This document shows positions 39,488 through 47,864 of a stretch of DNA of 64,000 nt, piece by piece (position 1 is the first letter of the stretch; each line of letters opens with the position of its first letter). The notes beneath the pieces are model-generated. The model saw only the letters and a list, made by a program, of their open reading frames with translations, did not search any database and was not told the origin of the DNA. Source of the DNA: CAWDZK01 sp963807005 (GTDB lineage: Bacteria > Actinomycetota > Actinomycetes > JACCUZ01); assembly GCA_963807005.1 (NCBI GenBank), contig CAWDZK010000004.1, forward strand, positions 124,001-188,000, given 5' to 3'. A program made the translations under genes and the position numbers.

Positions 39488-40600
39488 ATGTCGCAACCCC
39501 TGCCGATCGAGGTCCACAAGGTCGCGCTCGAGAGCGTCTCGGACGCCTCCGGGCTCGCCGATCTGATCGACAAGGGGCTCATCGAGGCCGACAGCGTCAT
39601 CGCCGTCATCGGAAAGACCGAGGGCAACGGCGGGGTCAACGACTACACCCGGATCATCGCCGACCGGGCGTTCCGCGAGGTGCTGGAGGCCAAGGGCAGC
39701 CGCCCGATGGCCGCGATCAAGCAGATCCCGATCGTCTGGTCCGGCGGCACCGACGGCGTCATCTCGCCGCACGCCACCATCTTCGCGACCACGACGGCGG
39801 ACAAGGTCCCGGCGACCGACGAGCCGCGCCTGTCGGTCGGCTACGCGATGAGCGAGCAGATCTTCCCCGAGGACATCGGCCGCCTGCCGATGGTCGAGAA
39901 GGTCGCGGCCGGGGTGAAGGTCGCGATGGAGCGGGCCGGCATCACCGACCCCGCCGACGTGCACTACGTGCAGACCAAGACCCCGCTGCTGACCCTCGAG
40001 ACGATCACCGACGCCAAGCGCCGCGGCCACGAGGTGTGGACCGAGGACACGCTGAAGTCGATGGACGTCTCCAACTCGACGACCGCGCTCGGGATCGCGG
40101 TGGCGCTCGGCGAGATCGACATGCCCACGGCGGAGCAGATCCACAAGGACCTGTCCCTCTACTCCTCGGTCGCCTCCTGCTCGTCCGGTGTCGAGCTGGA
40201 CCAGGCCCAGATCGTCGTCCTCGGGAACGTGCGGGGCGTCGGCGGCAGGTTCCGCATCGGCCACAGCGTGATGAAGGACGCCCTGGACGCCGACGGCGTC
40301 TGGGAGTCGATCCGCAACGCCGGGCTCGACGACCTGCCCGAGCGGCCGCACACGAGCGACATCAAGGGGCGAGTGGTCAACATCTTCTGCAAGTGCGAGG
40401 CCGACCCCACCGGCCGGGTGCGCGACCGGCGCAACATCATGCTCGACGACTCCGACGTGCACTGGCACCGCCAGATCAAGTCCTGCGTGGGCGGTGTGGT
40501 GGCGTCGGTGACCGGCGACCCGGCGGTCTTCGTCTCGGTCGCGGCGGTCCACCAGGGCCCCTCCGGTGGCGGCCCGGTCATCGCGATCGTCGAGCCCTAG
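39488..40600 (+). CDS. Ring-opening amidohydrolase (cyanuric acid hydrolase/barbiturase family)
   Basis: A 370-aa member of the AtzD/TrzD/barbiturase family, enzymes that hydrolyse cyanuric acid or barbiturate and are built from three related units. Lys/Ser active-site candidates are visible in each: IGKTEGNGG with VWSGGTDGVISP, VQTKTPLL with ASCSSGVELD, and FCKCEADP with HQGPSGGGPV. Cyanuric acid and barbiturate activities cannot be told apart by eye. Coupling to carbamate kinase suggests that carbamate or carbamoyl products are used for ATP or nitrogen (inference). Its stop shares the CTAG palindrome with the converging phosphoribosyltransferase stop. Confidence 0.92.
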   Translation: MSQPLPIEVHKVALESVSDASGLADLIDKGLIEADSVIAVIGKTEGNGGVNDYTRIIADRAFREVLEAKGSRPMAAIKQIPIVWSGGTDGVISPHATIFATTTADKVPATDEPRLSVGYAMSEQIFPEDIGRLPMVEKVAAGVKVAMERAGITDPADVHYVQTKTPLLTLETITDAKRRGHEVWTEDTLKSMDVSNSTTALGIAVALGEIDMPTAEQIHKDLSLYSSVASCSSGVELDQAQIVVLGNVRGVGGRFRIGHSVMKDALDADGVWESIRNAGLDDLPERPHTSDIKGRVVNIFCKCEADPTGRVRDRRNIMLDDSDVHWHRQIKSCVGGVVASVTGDPAVFVSVAAVHQGPSGGGPVIAIVEP

Positions 40601-41271
40601 CCGGTCGCCCGGGCCAGCAGCCGTACGACGGTCGCGTCCGACGTCTGCCCGAAGTCGCTGTAGTACCTGCTGACCGCCCCGAACCGCCGGGGCGTCAGCA
40701 GGGCCACGACCTCGTCGGCCTCGGCCGTCAGCATCGGCAGGGTGGCGGCGGCGACCACCGGCGCAGCCAGCACCAGGCGCCCGGCCCCGGCGTCCCGCAG
40801 CGACACCAGCGCGGCGCGGGCGGTGACCCCGGTCGCGACGCCGTCGTCGACCACCACCACGGCCCGGCCCGCGACCGGCTCCCGCGGCCGGCCGCCGCGG
40901 TAGACGGCCACCCGCCGCGCGCACTCCGCCCGCTCGGCCGAGACCTGGTCGGCCAGGGCGTCGCGGGTGAGCCCGAGCGAGGCCAGCCCGACGTCGTCCC
41001 ACAGCACCGGGCCGCCCTCGGCCAGCGCCCCCACCCCGAGCTCCGGTCGCTCCGGCGGGGCGACCTTGCGTACGACGAGCACGTCCAGCGGGGCGCCCAG
41101 GGTCGCGGCCACCGGCGCCGCCACCTCGACGCCGCCGCGGGCCAGCCCGAGCACGACCACGGCCGGCTCGTCAGCGGCCGGCGTCGTCCCGACGGCAAGG
41201 TGACCGAGGCGCTCCGCCAGCCGCTCGCCCGCATGAGACCGATCGAGGAACCAGTCCGCGGTCGAGGTCAT
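40597..41271 (-). CDS. Phosphoribosyltransferase-domain protein
   Basis: A 224-aa type I phosphoribosyltransferase-like protein. The PRPP-binding loop is VVVVDDGVATGVTARA, and an N-terminal block VVLGLARGGVEVAAPVA with VVRKVAPP matches the stand-alone family often annotated near stress genes. The base substrate is unknown, and such proteins are not usually purine salvage enzymes. It ends overlapping the ring-opening amidohydrolase stop and is followed after nine bases by the decarboxylase start region on the same strand. Confidence 0.85.
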   Translation of the reverse strand: MTSTADWFLDRSHAGERLAERLGHLAVGTTPAADEPAVVVLGLARGGVEVAAPVAATLGAPLDVLVVRKVAPPERPELGVGALAEGGPVLWDDVGLASLGLTRDALADQVSAERAECARRVAVYRGGRPREPVAGRAVVVVDDGVATGVTARAALVSLRDAGAGRLVLAAPVVAAATLPMLTAEADEVVALLTPRRFGAVSRYYSDFGQTSDATVVRLLARATG

Positions 41272-41280
41272 CAGCCGTCC

Positions 41281-43164
41281 TCAGCTCAGCGCGAGCCTAT
41301 CCCGCGCTGCTGAGTCGACCAGCTCGGCGAAGCCCGACTCCTCGGCCCGCAGCGCGACGAACAGCTCGGGCGACAGCCGCCACAACGTGGTGGCCGTGGT
41401 CGCGGTGACGGTGGCGAGCCGCGGATGACCGAACCCGGATCCCCAGTCCCGAGCAGCCAGCTCGCCGAAGAAGTCGCCGGCCCGCAGCCGCCGGGCGGCT
41501 CGCCCCTCGACGTCCACGGCGAGCTCGCCGGCCAGCACGAGGTAGAAGTCCCGGTCCGCTGCCCACCGCCGCACCACGACCTCGCCGGGCGGCACCTGCA
41601 CCTCGCGGCCCCCGGACTGCACCCTGGCCCGACCGGCGGCCGACAGGGCCGCGACCGCGGGATGTCCCGCGACCTTCTCCGAGCCGACCGTCGGCGCGGC
41701 CGTGGGTGGCACCGGGAGCCGTTCGGCATCCAGCTCGTGCTCGGGCTCGGCGGCCGCCGGCTGGGCGCAGGCGAGATGCTCGAGCACCGCGCGGACGTCG
41801 TCCTCGGTGCTCGCGTGGTTGAGCACGCACATCCGGACGGCGTAGTGCCCGTGCAGCCGGGTCGAGCTGACCATGCCCCGGCCGGACGCGGCCAGCGAGG
41901 CCACCAGCGCGGCGTTGACGGACATCACCTCCGCCGGCGAGCCGCCCTCGACCCTGCGGCGCAGGCAGACGATGCCGAGCGTCGCGGGCATCATCAGCTC
42001 CAGCCGGTCGTCGGCGCGGACGAGCCGCTCCGCCAGCTGGGCCAGGTCGAGGCAGCGGTCGATGGTCTCCCGGAAGGCGGCCAGCCCGAACGTGTGCACC
42101 GACATCCAGACCTTCAGCGCGCGGCTGGTCCGCGTCAGCTGCAGGCCGCGGGCCGCGAGCTGCACCTCGGTGTCGCCCGCCTCGGTCTCGGACAGGTAGT
42201 CGGGGAAGACGGAGAACGCGTGCTCCAGGGCGCGGGGCTCGCGGACCAGCAGGGCCCCGCACTCGATCGGCTGGTACAGCCACTTGTGCGGGTCCAGCGT
42301 CACCGAGTCGGCCTGCTCGATGCCACGCAGCTGCTCGCGACCCCGCGCGGTGAGAGCGGCGAAACCGCCGTACGCCGCGTCGACGTGCAGCCACAGGCCG
42401 TACCGCCGGCAGGCCTCGGCCAGCTCCGGCAGCGGGTCGACCGCGCCGGTGTTGGTCGCACCCGCGTTCGCGGACACGACCAGGGGACGCAGCCCGGCCG
42501 TGAGGTCGGCCTCCACGGCCGAGACGAGGGTGCCGGCGTGGAGGCGGTAGCTGTCGTCGGTGGGCAGCACCCGCAGCTGCTCGGGGCGGAAGCCGAGCGT
42601 GCGCGCCGCCCGCGCGACCGACGAGTGCGACTGGTCCGAGCAGTAGGCCACCGCCCGCGCGTCCATCGGGCCCAGCCGCAGCTCGCGGGCGCAGGCCAGC
42701 GCGGTGAGGTTGGCCGCGGAACCGCCGGACACCAGCAGGCCGCCGGCGTCGGCGGGGAAGCCGATCCAGTCCCGCATCCACCCGACCACCTCGAGCTCGA
42801 GCTGGCTGGGCCCGGCGGACTCCATCCAGTTGCCGACGTCGAGGTTCACCGCCGCGGTCAGCAGGTCGCCCATCGCGCCGGGCCAGGTGCTGCTCCCGGG
42901 GACGTAGGCGAAGTACCCGGGATGGGTCAGCACGCTGCGGTACGGCAGGACGTCGGCCAGGATCGTCGCGAGGACGTCGTCGTACGGCCGGCCGTGCTCG
43001 GGGGCCGGGCCACCGATCCGGTCCCGCATCTCGGCCGGGGTGGCGGTCCGCAGCACCGGTGCGCGGTGCCGGGCCAGCTCCACCAGCGCGTCCACGGTGG
43101 CGTAGCCGATGCGGCGCATCTCCTCGGCCGGCAGCTCCAACGGGTCGTCGGTGACCTGGTCCAT
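41281..43164 (-). CDS. PLP-dependent group II decarboxylase fused to a cyclic-nucleotide-binding domain
   Basis: A 627-aa protein. Residues 1-465 are an aromatic-amino-acid-decarboxylase-like PLP enzyme: HPGYFAYVPGSSTWPGAMGD, LLVSGGSAANLTAL, Asp262 in HVDAAYGG, and PLP-binding Lys294 in DPHKWLYQP. After a Pro/Ala-rich linker, residues about 490-620 form a CRP-type cyclic-nucleotide-binding fold (VPPGEVVVRRWAADRDFYLV, GDFFGELAARDWGSGFGHPR) in which the phosphate-binding cassette keeps FGE and PR but carries extra residues between. The fusion suggests allosteric control of amine production by cAMP or another nucleotide (inference). GGGGGAG precedes ATG 43164. Confidence 0.9.
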   Translation of the reverse strand: MDQVTDDPLELPAEEMRRIGYATVDALVELARHRAPVLRTATPAEMRDRIGGPAPEHGRPYDDVLATILADVLPYRSVLTHPGYFAYVPGSSTWPGAMGDLLTAAVNLDVGNWMESAGPSQLELEVVGWMRDWIGFPADAGGLLVSGGSAANLTALACARELRLGPMDARAVAYCSDQSHSSVARAARTLGFRPEQLRVLPTDDSYRLHAGTLVSAVEADLTAGLRPLVVSANAGATNTGAVDPLPELAEACRRYGLWLHVDAAYGGFAALTARGREQLRGIEQADSVTLDPHKWLYQPIECGALLVREPRALEHAFSVFPDYLSETEAGDTEVQLAARGLQLTRTSRALKVWMSVHTFGLAAFRETIDRCLDLAQLAERLVRADDRLELMMPATLGIVCLRRRVEGGSPAEVMSVNAALVASLAASGRGMVSSTRLHGHYAVRMCVLNHASTEDDVRAVLEHLACAQPAAAEPEHELDAERLPVPPTAAPTVGSEKVAGHPAVAALSAAGRARVQSGGREVQVPPGEVVVRRWAADRDFYLVLAGELAVDVEGRAARRLRAGDFFGELAARDWGSGFGHPRLATVTATTATTLWRLSPELFVALRAEESGFAELVDSAARDRLALS

Positions 43165-43279
43165 CGCTCCCCCTCGTCGCGGCCGGCGTCCGGGCAGTAT
43201 GCGCCCCGCCCGCGGCCCCCACCAGCCCGCGACCGCCCTGCGGCGGAGGGGCCGCCCGGGCGCTGGCTAGGCTCCGCAG

Positions 43280-43975
43280 GTGCCCGGCCGAGACCTGCCC
43301 GACCCCGGGTTCGCCGGTGACGACGGCCGGGCCGACCCGGCGCTGACCGCGGCGCTGGCCCGCGACCGGGGGGACCCGGCCTACCTGCCTGAGCTGCTGG
43401 CCGCCCTGCACCGGGCCCGCGTCCTGGCCCCGGTGGTGGCGCTGCTCGGCGAGTCCGAGACGGGCCCCGACGGGCTGGTCCGGGACAAGACCGCGGACAT
43501 CGCCGTCCCCGTCCTGCTCGCGGAGGACGGCGGCCGCGGCCTGCCGGTGTTCAGCGACGTCGCGGCGCTCGCCGCCTGGGACGCCTCGGCCCGGCCCGTA
43601 GCCGTCGAAGGCGCCCGGGCTGCCCAGGTGGCGCTGGCCGAGGGGGCTGACGCGCTGGTGGTCGACGTCGCCGGCCCGGCTCCGGCGAGCCTCCCGGGAC
43701 CCGAGCTGCGCGCGCTGGCCGAGGGCCGGGGCGCCCGGCCGGCCTGGGCCGACCCGGCGGTGGCTGCGGCGCTCGCCGAGGTCCTGGACCGCGAGCCGGA
43801 CGCCCGAGCGGCCCACCTCGACCCCTGCGCCGGCCGCGACGCCCGGCTCACCGTCGTGCTGGCCGCCGACTCCGATGCCCCGGACGTGGCCGCCCGGCTG
43901 GTCGCTGCCGTGGCCGCGCTGCCGTCGGTGGCGGCGGGGGTCCGCGGCCTCGAGGTCGTCGTCACGCCTGGCTGA
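43280..43975 (+). CDS. SseB-family protein
   Basis: A 231-aa soluble, Ala-rich protein resembling the SseB domain family: an N-terminal PALTAALARDRGDPAYLPEL, core VPVLLAEDGGRGLPVFSDVAALAAW and ALAEGADALVVDVAGP. In actinobacteria it commonly lies just upstream of infC. Its molecular function is not established. TAGGCT at 43268-43273 lies six bases before GTG 43280, so transcription is probably leaderless. Confidence 0.82.
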   Translation: MPGRDLPDPGFAGDDGRADPALTAALARDRGDPAYLPELLAALHRARVLAPVVALLGESETGPDGLVRDKTADIAVPVLLAEDGGRGLPVFSDVAALAAWDASARPVAVEGARAAQVALAEGADALVVDVAGPAPASLPGPELRALAEGRGARPAWADPAVAAALAEVLDREPDARAAHLDPCAGRDARLTVVLAADSDAPDVAARLVAAVAALPSVAAGVRGLEVVVTPG

Positions 43976-44048
43976 GCCGGGCGGCGCGACCCGGATGCCG
44001 GGGCTGCTGAGGACGACGAGCAGGTTCGTCCGGTACGCCGGATCCTGG

Positions 44049-44327
44049 TACCCTGACCGGGACCGACCTGGGTGTGCCGTCAGCCTGACGGGCGCCCGGG
44101 TGTGCAAGCGGAGGCCACCTCCCACCCGCACCGGCTGACGCTCCATCAGGCCGGCGGGTCCCGGTCCGGCCGGCACCGACAACCCCCACCGGGGTCGAGG
44201 GGCCGACTCGGTGCGTGCTCGCCCCCGGCGGGACTAGCGCGCACCGACGGGACGTTGTGGCTTCCGTGAGCTCCCGGCGCGGAAGCCTTTTTCGTGGCTG
44301 GGGGTCGTCCGTCTAGGAGGAGGCCAC
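44049..44327 (+). promoter_or_regulatory. infC leader with attenuator-like terminator
   Basis: TTCGTC (44025-44030) and TACCCT (44049-44054), 18 bases apart, are a plausible promoter giving a leader of about 267 bases. Within it GGCTTCCG (44259-44266) pairs with CGGAAGCC (44280-44287) followed by TTTTT, a textbook intrinsic terminator 36 bases before infC. Either it ends the upstream transcript or it attenuates infC. The rest of the 352-base gap shows no gene. Confidence 0.65.
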
Positions 44328-44972
44328 ATCAGCAACGAGCCCAGGATCAACGACCGGATCCGCGTCCCCGAGGTGCGGCTTGTCGGTCCCGCAGGTGAGC
44401 AGGTCGGCATCGTCGCGATCGACGCGGCACTGCGGCTGGCCCAGGAGGCGGACCTCGACCTCGTCGAGGTGGCGCCGATGGCCCGCCCGCCGGTCTGCAA
44501 GCTCATGGACTACGGCAAGTTCAAGTACGAGACCGCGCAGAAGGCTCGCGAGTCGCGCAAGAACCAGGTCAACACGGTCATCAAGGAGATGAAGCTCCGG
44601 CCGAAGATCGACCCGCACGACTACGAGACCAAGAAGGGTCACGTGGTCCGGTTCCTCAAGCAGGGCGACAAGGTCAAGATCACGATCATGTTCCGCGGTC
44701 GTGAGCAGTCCCGCCCCGAGCTCGGCTTCCGGCTCCTGCAGCGACTCGCCGCCGACGTGCAGGAGCTCGGCTTCGTCGAGTCCTCGCCGAAGCAGGACGG
44801 TCGCAACATGATCATGGTGCTCGGCCCGACGAAGAAGAAGTCCGAGGCGCGCGCCGAGAAGGCTGCCGACAAGGCTGCCGAGCGGGCCCGCCGCGACTCC
44901 GACGAGGGAGACGCACCGGCCCCGGCCGAGGCGTCCGCCGAGGCGGCGAGCAACGCCGAGCAGTCGGTCTGA
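44328..44972 (+). CDS. infC: Translation initiation factor IF-3
   Basis: A 214-aa factor that binds the 30S subunit and proofreads start codons. The N domain reads NEPRINDRIRVPEVRLVG and the C domain includes KEMKLRPKIDPHDYETKKGH; the C terminus has an Ala/Glu-rich extension. No ATG or GTG lies at the conserved N terminus. AGGAGG (44315-44320) is seven bases before an in-frame ATC at 44328, giving ISNEPRIND. IF3 genes are known to use rare starts (AUU in E. coli) for autoregulation, so ATC is proposed; GTG 44373 would remove conserved residues. Confidence 0.93.
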   Translation: MSNEPRINDRIRVPEVRLVGPAGEQVGIVAIDAALRLAQEADLDLVEVAPMARPPVCKLMDYGKFKYETAQKARESRKNQVNTVIKEMKLRPKIDPHDYETKKGHVVRFLKQGDKVKITIMFRGREQSRPELGFRLLQRLAADVQELGFVESSPKQDGRNMIMVLGPTKKKSEARAEKAADKAAERARRDSDEGDAPAPAEASAEAASNAEQSV

Positions 44973-45068
44973 TCCACCCGCACCACCCATCACGTCCCCG
45001 GCCACCGTCGGGGGTCCGCAGCACGAGCTCGCCCCCGGCGGGCGAGCACGACGAGGAGTTCCGACCCG

Positions 45069-45263
45069 ATGCCGAAGAACAAGACGCACAGCGGCACCAA
45101 GAAGCGCTTCCGCCTGACCGGCTCCGGCAAGGTCATGCGCGAGCAGGCCAACCGCCGCCACCTCTTCGAGGGCAAGCCCTCGAAGCGGACCCGCGCCCTC
45201 GCCCTCGACGTCGAGACCTCGAAGGCGGACGTCAAGAAGGTCAAGCGCCTGCTCGGGAAGTAG
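45069..45263 (+). CDS. rpmI: 50S ribosomal protein L35
   Basis: A 64-aa basic ribosomal protein: MPKNKTHSGTKKRFRLTGSG at the start and RRHLFEGKPSKRTRAL in the middle. Standard infC-rpmI-rplT order. The 96-base gap before it holds an 8-bp stem (GCTCGCCC/GGGCGAGC) and GAGGAG as ribosome-binding site. A 16-base block in that stem also occurs in the infC leader. Confidence 0.97.
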   Translation: MPKNKTHSGTKKRFRLTGSGKVMREQANRRHLFEGKPSKRTRALALDVETSKADVKKVKRLLGK

Positions 45264-45341
45264 CCGCCGGCCGGTCACCCGACCGGCCAGCAGCACCCGG
45301 CACGGCATTCCCCAGCAGCGCATCCCCAAGGAGAACAAGCA

Positions 45342-45737
45342 ATGGCACGCGTCAAGCGGGCAGTCAACGCCCACAAGAAGCGTCGGGTCGTCCTCGAGCG
45401 CGCGAGCGGCTACCGCGGTCAGCGGTCGCGGCTCTACCGCAAGGCGAAGGAGCAGGTCACCCACTCCCTCACCTACGCCTACCGTGACCGGAAGAAGCGC
45501 AAGGGCGACTTCCGTCAGCTGTGGATCCAGCGCATCAACGCGGCGGCCCGGCTGAACGGCATGACCTACAACCGGTTCATCCAAGGCCTCAAGGCATCCG
45601 GGGTCGAGGTCGACCGCAAGGTCCTCGCCGACCTCGCCGTCAACGACGCCCCGGCCTTCGCCGCGCTGGTCGAGCTCGCCAAGGCCCACGCGCCGGCCGC
45701 CGGCACCAGCCGCACCAAGGACGAGTCCGCCGCCTGA
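45342..45737 (+). CDS. rplT: 50S ribosomal protein L20
   Basis: A 131-aa early-assembly 50S protein that binds 23S rRNA and, in several bacteria, represses its own operon. MARVKRAVNAHKKRRVVLE starts the protein; GYRGQRSRLYRKAKEQV and AYRDRKKRKGDFRQLWIQR follow. AAGGAG lies at good spacing before ATG 45342. An 8-bp hairpin (GGCCGGTC/GACCGGCC) sits in the gap after rpmI. Confidence 0.97.
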   Translation: MARVKRAVNAHKKRRVVLERASGYRGQRSRLYRKAKEQVTHSLTYAYRDRKKRKGDFRQLWIQRINAAARLNGMTYNRFIQGLKASGVEVDRKVLADLAVNDAPAFAALVELAKAHAPAAGTSRTKDESAA

Positions 45738-45752
45738 GCGGACCCGTTCCCC

Positions 45753-45787
45753 GGACGCCCAGGTAGCCGCCCGGCACCTGGGCGTCC
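45753..45787 (+). terminator. 12-bp stem after rplT
   Basis: GGACGCCCAGGT at 45753-45764 is perfectly complementary to 45776-45787 with an 11-nt loop, 15 bases after the rplT stop and followed by GTGTGT. Likely terminator of the infC operon. Confidence 0.75.
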
Positions 45788-45843
45788 GTGTGTCCAGCGC
45801 CCGCGTACGCCGGCGCCCGCGAGGAGGAGACCGAGGAGGCGAC

Positions 45844-46671
45844 ATGGTCACCGGCCCCGAGCTCACCTCCACGAAGGCCGCCCGGGTCAAGGCCGCCCAG
45901 CGGCTGGGCAAGCGCGCCTTCCGGGCCCGGGACCGCAAGTTCCTCGCCGAGGGGCCGCAGGCGGTCCGGGAGGCGGTGGACCGACCGGGGACCGTGCACG
46001 AGGTGTTCGCGACCCGGGACGCCGCCGACCGGCACGCCGACATCGTGGCCGCGGCCGGGGCCGGCGGCGCCGCGGTCCACCTCGTCAGCGGTGAGGTGAT
46101 GTCCGCCCTGGCCCAGACCGTGACGCCGCAGGGTCTGGTCGCCGTCTGCGGGCTCCTGGACCAGCCGCTCGCCGAGATCCTGGCGACCCGGCCGCGGCTG
46201 CTGGCGGTGCTCGCGCACGCCCGCGACCCTGGCAACGCGGGCACGGTGATCCGCGCGGCGGACGCGGCGGGTGCCGGCGGGGTCCTGCTCACCGGCGACA
46301 GCGTCGACCCGTACAACGGCAAGTGCGTACGTGCCTCGGCGGGCAGCCTCTTCCACCTGCCGGTCGCCATCGGTGGCCGGGTGGACGACGACCTGCCGGC
46401 CCTGCGCGCCGCCGGCCTGACAGTTCTTGCCGCAGACGGGCAGGCGGACGTCGACCTCGACCGGGCCGCGGACTCCGGCCTGCTCGACCGGCCGACCGCC
46501 TGGGTGTTCGGCAACGAGGCGTGGGGACTGCCGGAGCCCACCCGGGCGCTGTGCGACGAGGTCGTCAAGGTCCCGATCCACGGGCGGGCCGAGTCGCTGA
46601 ACCTCGCGACGGCCGCGGCGGTCTGTCTGTACGCCTCCGCCCGGGCGCAGCGGCATCGGCCGTCCGGCTGA
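45844..46671 (+). CDS. TrmH/SpoU-family RNA 2'-O-methyltransferase
   Basis: A 275-aa SPOUT methyltransferase. The N-terminal substrate-binding region has KFLAEGPQAVREAV; the knotted SAM-binding part has LAHARDPGNAGTVIRAADAAG, AWVFGNEAWGLPEP and IHGRAESLNLATAAAVCLY. Position between rplT and pheS is typical for actinobacteria. The exact rRNA or tRNA target is not deducible. ATG 45844 is chosen over upstream starts because conserved sequence begins shortly after it. Confidence 0.92.
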   Translation: MVTGPELTSTKAARVKAAQRLGKRAFRARDRKFLAEGPQAVREAVDRPGTVHEVFATRDAADRHADIVAAAGAGGAAVHLVSGEVMSALAQTVTPQGLVAVCGLLDQPLAEILATRPRLLAVLAHARDPGNAGTVIRAADAAGAGGVLLTGDSVDPYNGKCVRASAGSLFHLPVAIGGRVDDDLPALRAAGLTVLAADGQADVDLDRAADSGLLDRPTAWVFGNEAWGLPEPTRALCDEVVKVPIHGRAESLNLATAAAVCLYASARAQRHRPSG

Positions 46672-46751
46672 GCCGCTACCGGTGTCCGGCCACCGGTTCC
46701 CGACCGCGCGCCCGATCAGCCGGACGGCCCTGCGTCGCTAGGCTGATCCGG

Positions 46752-47807
46752 GTGACAGAGGTCACCGCGGGCTATGACGAGCACCCCGACGGGCTCGTCG
46801 TCGCCGACGCTCGGGGCGCGGTCGTCGTGTTCAACCGCGCCGCGGAAGTCATCACCGGCACCAGCGCGCAAGCCGCTCTCGGCAAGGACCTCGAGGACGC
46901 CCTCCCGCTGGAGACCCTCGACGGACGCTCCTGGTGGACCTGCGCCCAGCCCTACGGCGGGCTGCGCAGCGCGACCGGCCACCCGGAGCGCAACCTCATC
47001 CTGCCGGGCGGCAACGAGGTCCTGGTCACGGCGCGCTACCTGCGGGACGAACGGCGCGGTCCGGTCACCGGGGTCGTGGTGGCGCTGCGCGGCACCCGGC
47101 ACCGGGCCCGCGAGGAGCTCAGCCGGGCCGAGCTCGTCTCGACCGTCGCCCACGAGCTGCGCTCCCCGCTGACCAGCGTGAAGGGGTTCACCGCGACCCT
47201 GCTCGCCAAGTGGGACCGGTTCAACGACGAGCAGAAGAGGTTGATGCTCGAGACCGTCGAGGCCGACGCCGACCGGGTCACCCGGCTGATCACCGAGCTG
47301 CTCGACATCGCCCGGATCGACTCGCACCGGGTCTCCGTACGCCGCCAGGCGGTGGACCTGGCCCGGGTCGTGGACCGGCACGTGGCCGCCATGGCGGCCC
47401 GGGGGGAGGACCCGGCCCGCTTCGTCGTCGAGGTCGCGGACGGCACCCCCGAGATGTGGGTCGACGCCGACAAGCTGGACCAGGTGCTCGGCAACCTGCT
47501 GGAGAACGCCGTCCGGCACGGCGCCGGCACCGTGACGATCCTCGTCGAGCCCGCCACCGAGGCCGGCGCCCCGGCGGCGTCGGTCACGGTGACCGACGAG
47601 GGCGAGGGCATCCCGGACGAGGCCCGCGACCGGGTGTTCACCCGGTTCTGGCGGTCCGGCCGACGGGGCGGCACCGGGCTCGGGCTCTACATCGTCCGGG
47701 GCCTGGTCGAGGCGCACGGCGGCCACATCGAGGTGGGCCGCGGGCCGTCCGGCGGGGCCCGGTTCCGATTCGTGCTGCCCGCCGCGACCCCGGACTTCGC
47801 CGACTAA
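46752..47807 (+). CDS. Orphan PAS-HisKA sensor histidine kinase
   Basis: A 351-aa kinase with one N-terminal PAS domain (DGLVVADARGAVVVFNRAAEVITG), a HisKA helix with phosphoacceptor His in VSTVAHELRSPLTSVKGF, and a catalytic HATPase (NLLENAVRHGAG, DEGEGIPDEARDRVF, GTGLGLYIVRGLVEAHGG). No membrane helix and no adjacent response regulator. The same gene type sits between the methyltransferase and pheS in several actinobacteria. TAGGCT (46739-46744) lies seven bases before GTG 46752, favouring this start and a leaderless message. Confidence 0.9.
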   Translation: MTEVTAGYDEHPDGLVVADARGAVVVFNRAAEVITGTSAQAALGKDLEDALPLETLDGRSWWTCAQPYGGLRSATGHPERNLILPGGNEVLVTARYLRDERRGPVTGVVVALRGTRHRAREELSRAELVSTVAHELRSPLTSVKGFTATLLAKWDRFNDEQKRLMLETVEADADRVTRLITELLDIARIDSHRVSVRRQAVDLARVVDRHVAAMAARGEDPARFVVEVADGTPEMWVDADKLDQVLGNLLENAVRHGAGTVTILVEPATEAGAPAASVTVTDEGEGIPDEARDRVFTRFWRSGRRGGTGLGLYIVRGLVEAHGGHIEVGRGPSGGARFRFVLPAATPDFAD

Positions 47808-47831
47808 CCGAGCGCCCCGGCCCGCGGCGGG

Positions 47832-47852
47832 CCCCAGCCCCGCCCCCGCCCC
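47832..47852 (-). other. G-quadruplex-prone tract next to palindrome D
   Basis: Four C-runs of 4-5 bases on the + strand separated by 1-2 bases, so the minus strand has four G-runs. It lies 12 bases before palindrome D. Confidence 0.55.
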
Positions 47853-47864
47853 GCCGAACCCGCG

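Noticed and set aside
43976..44327. tRNA or small protein upstream of infC
   Set aside because: No cloverleaf could be folded and no credible start with ribosome-binding site; the region fits a leader with a terminator hairpin.
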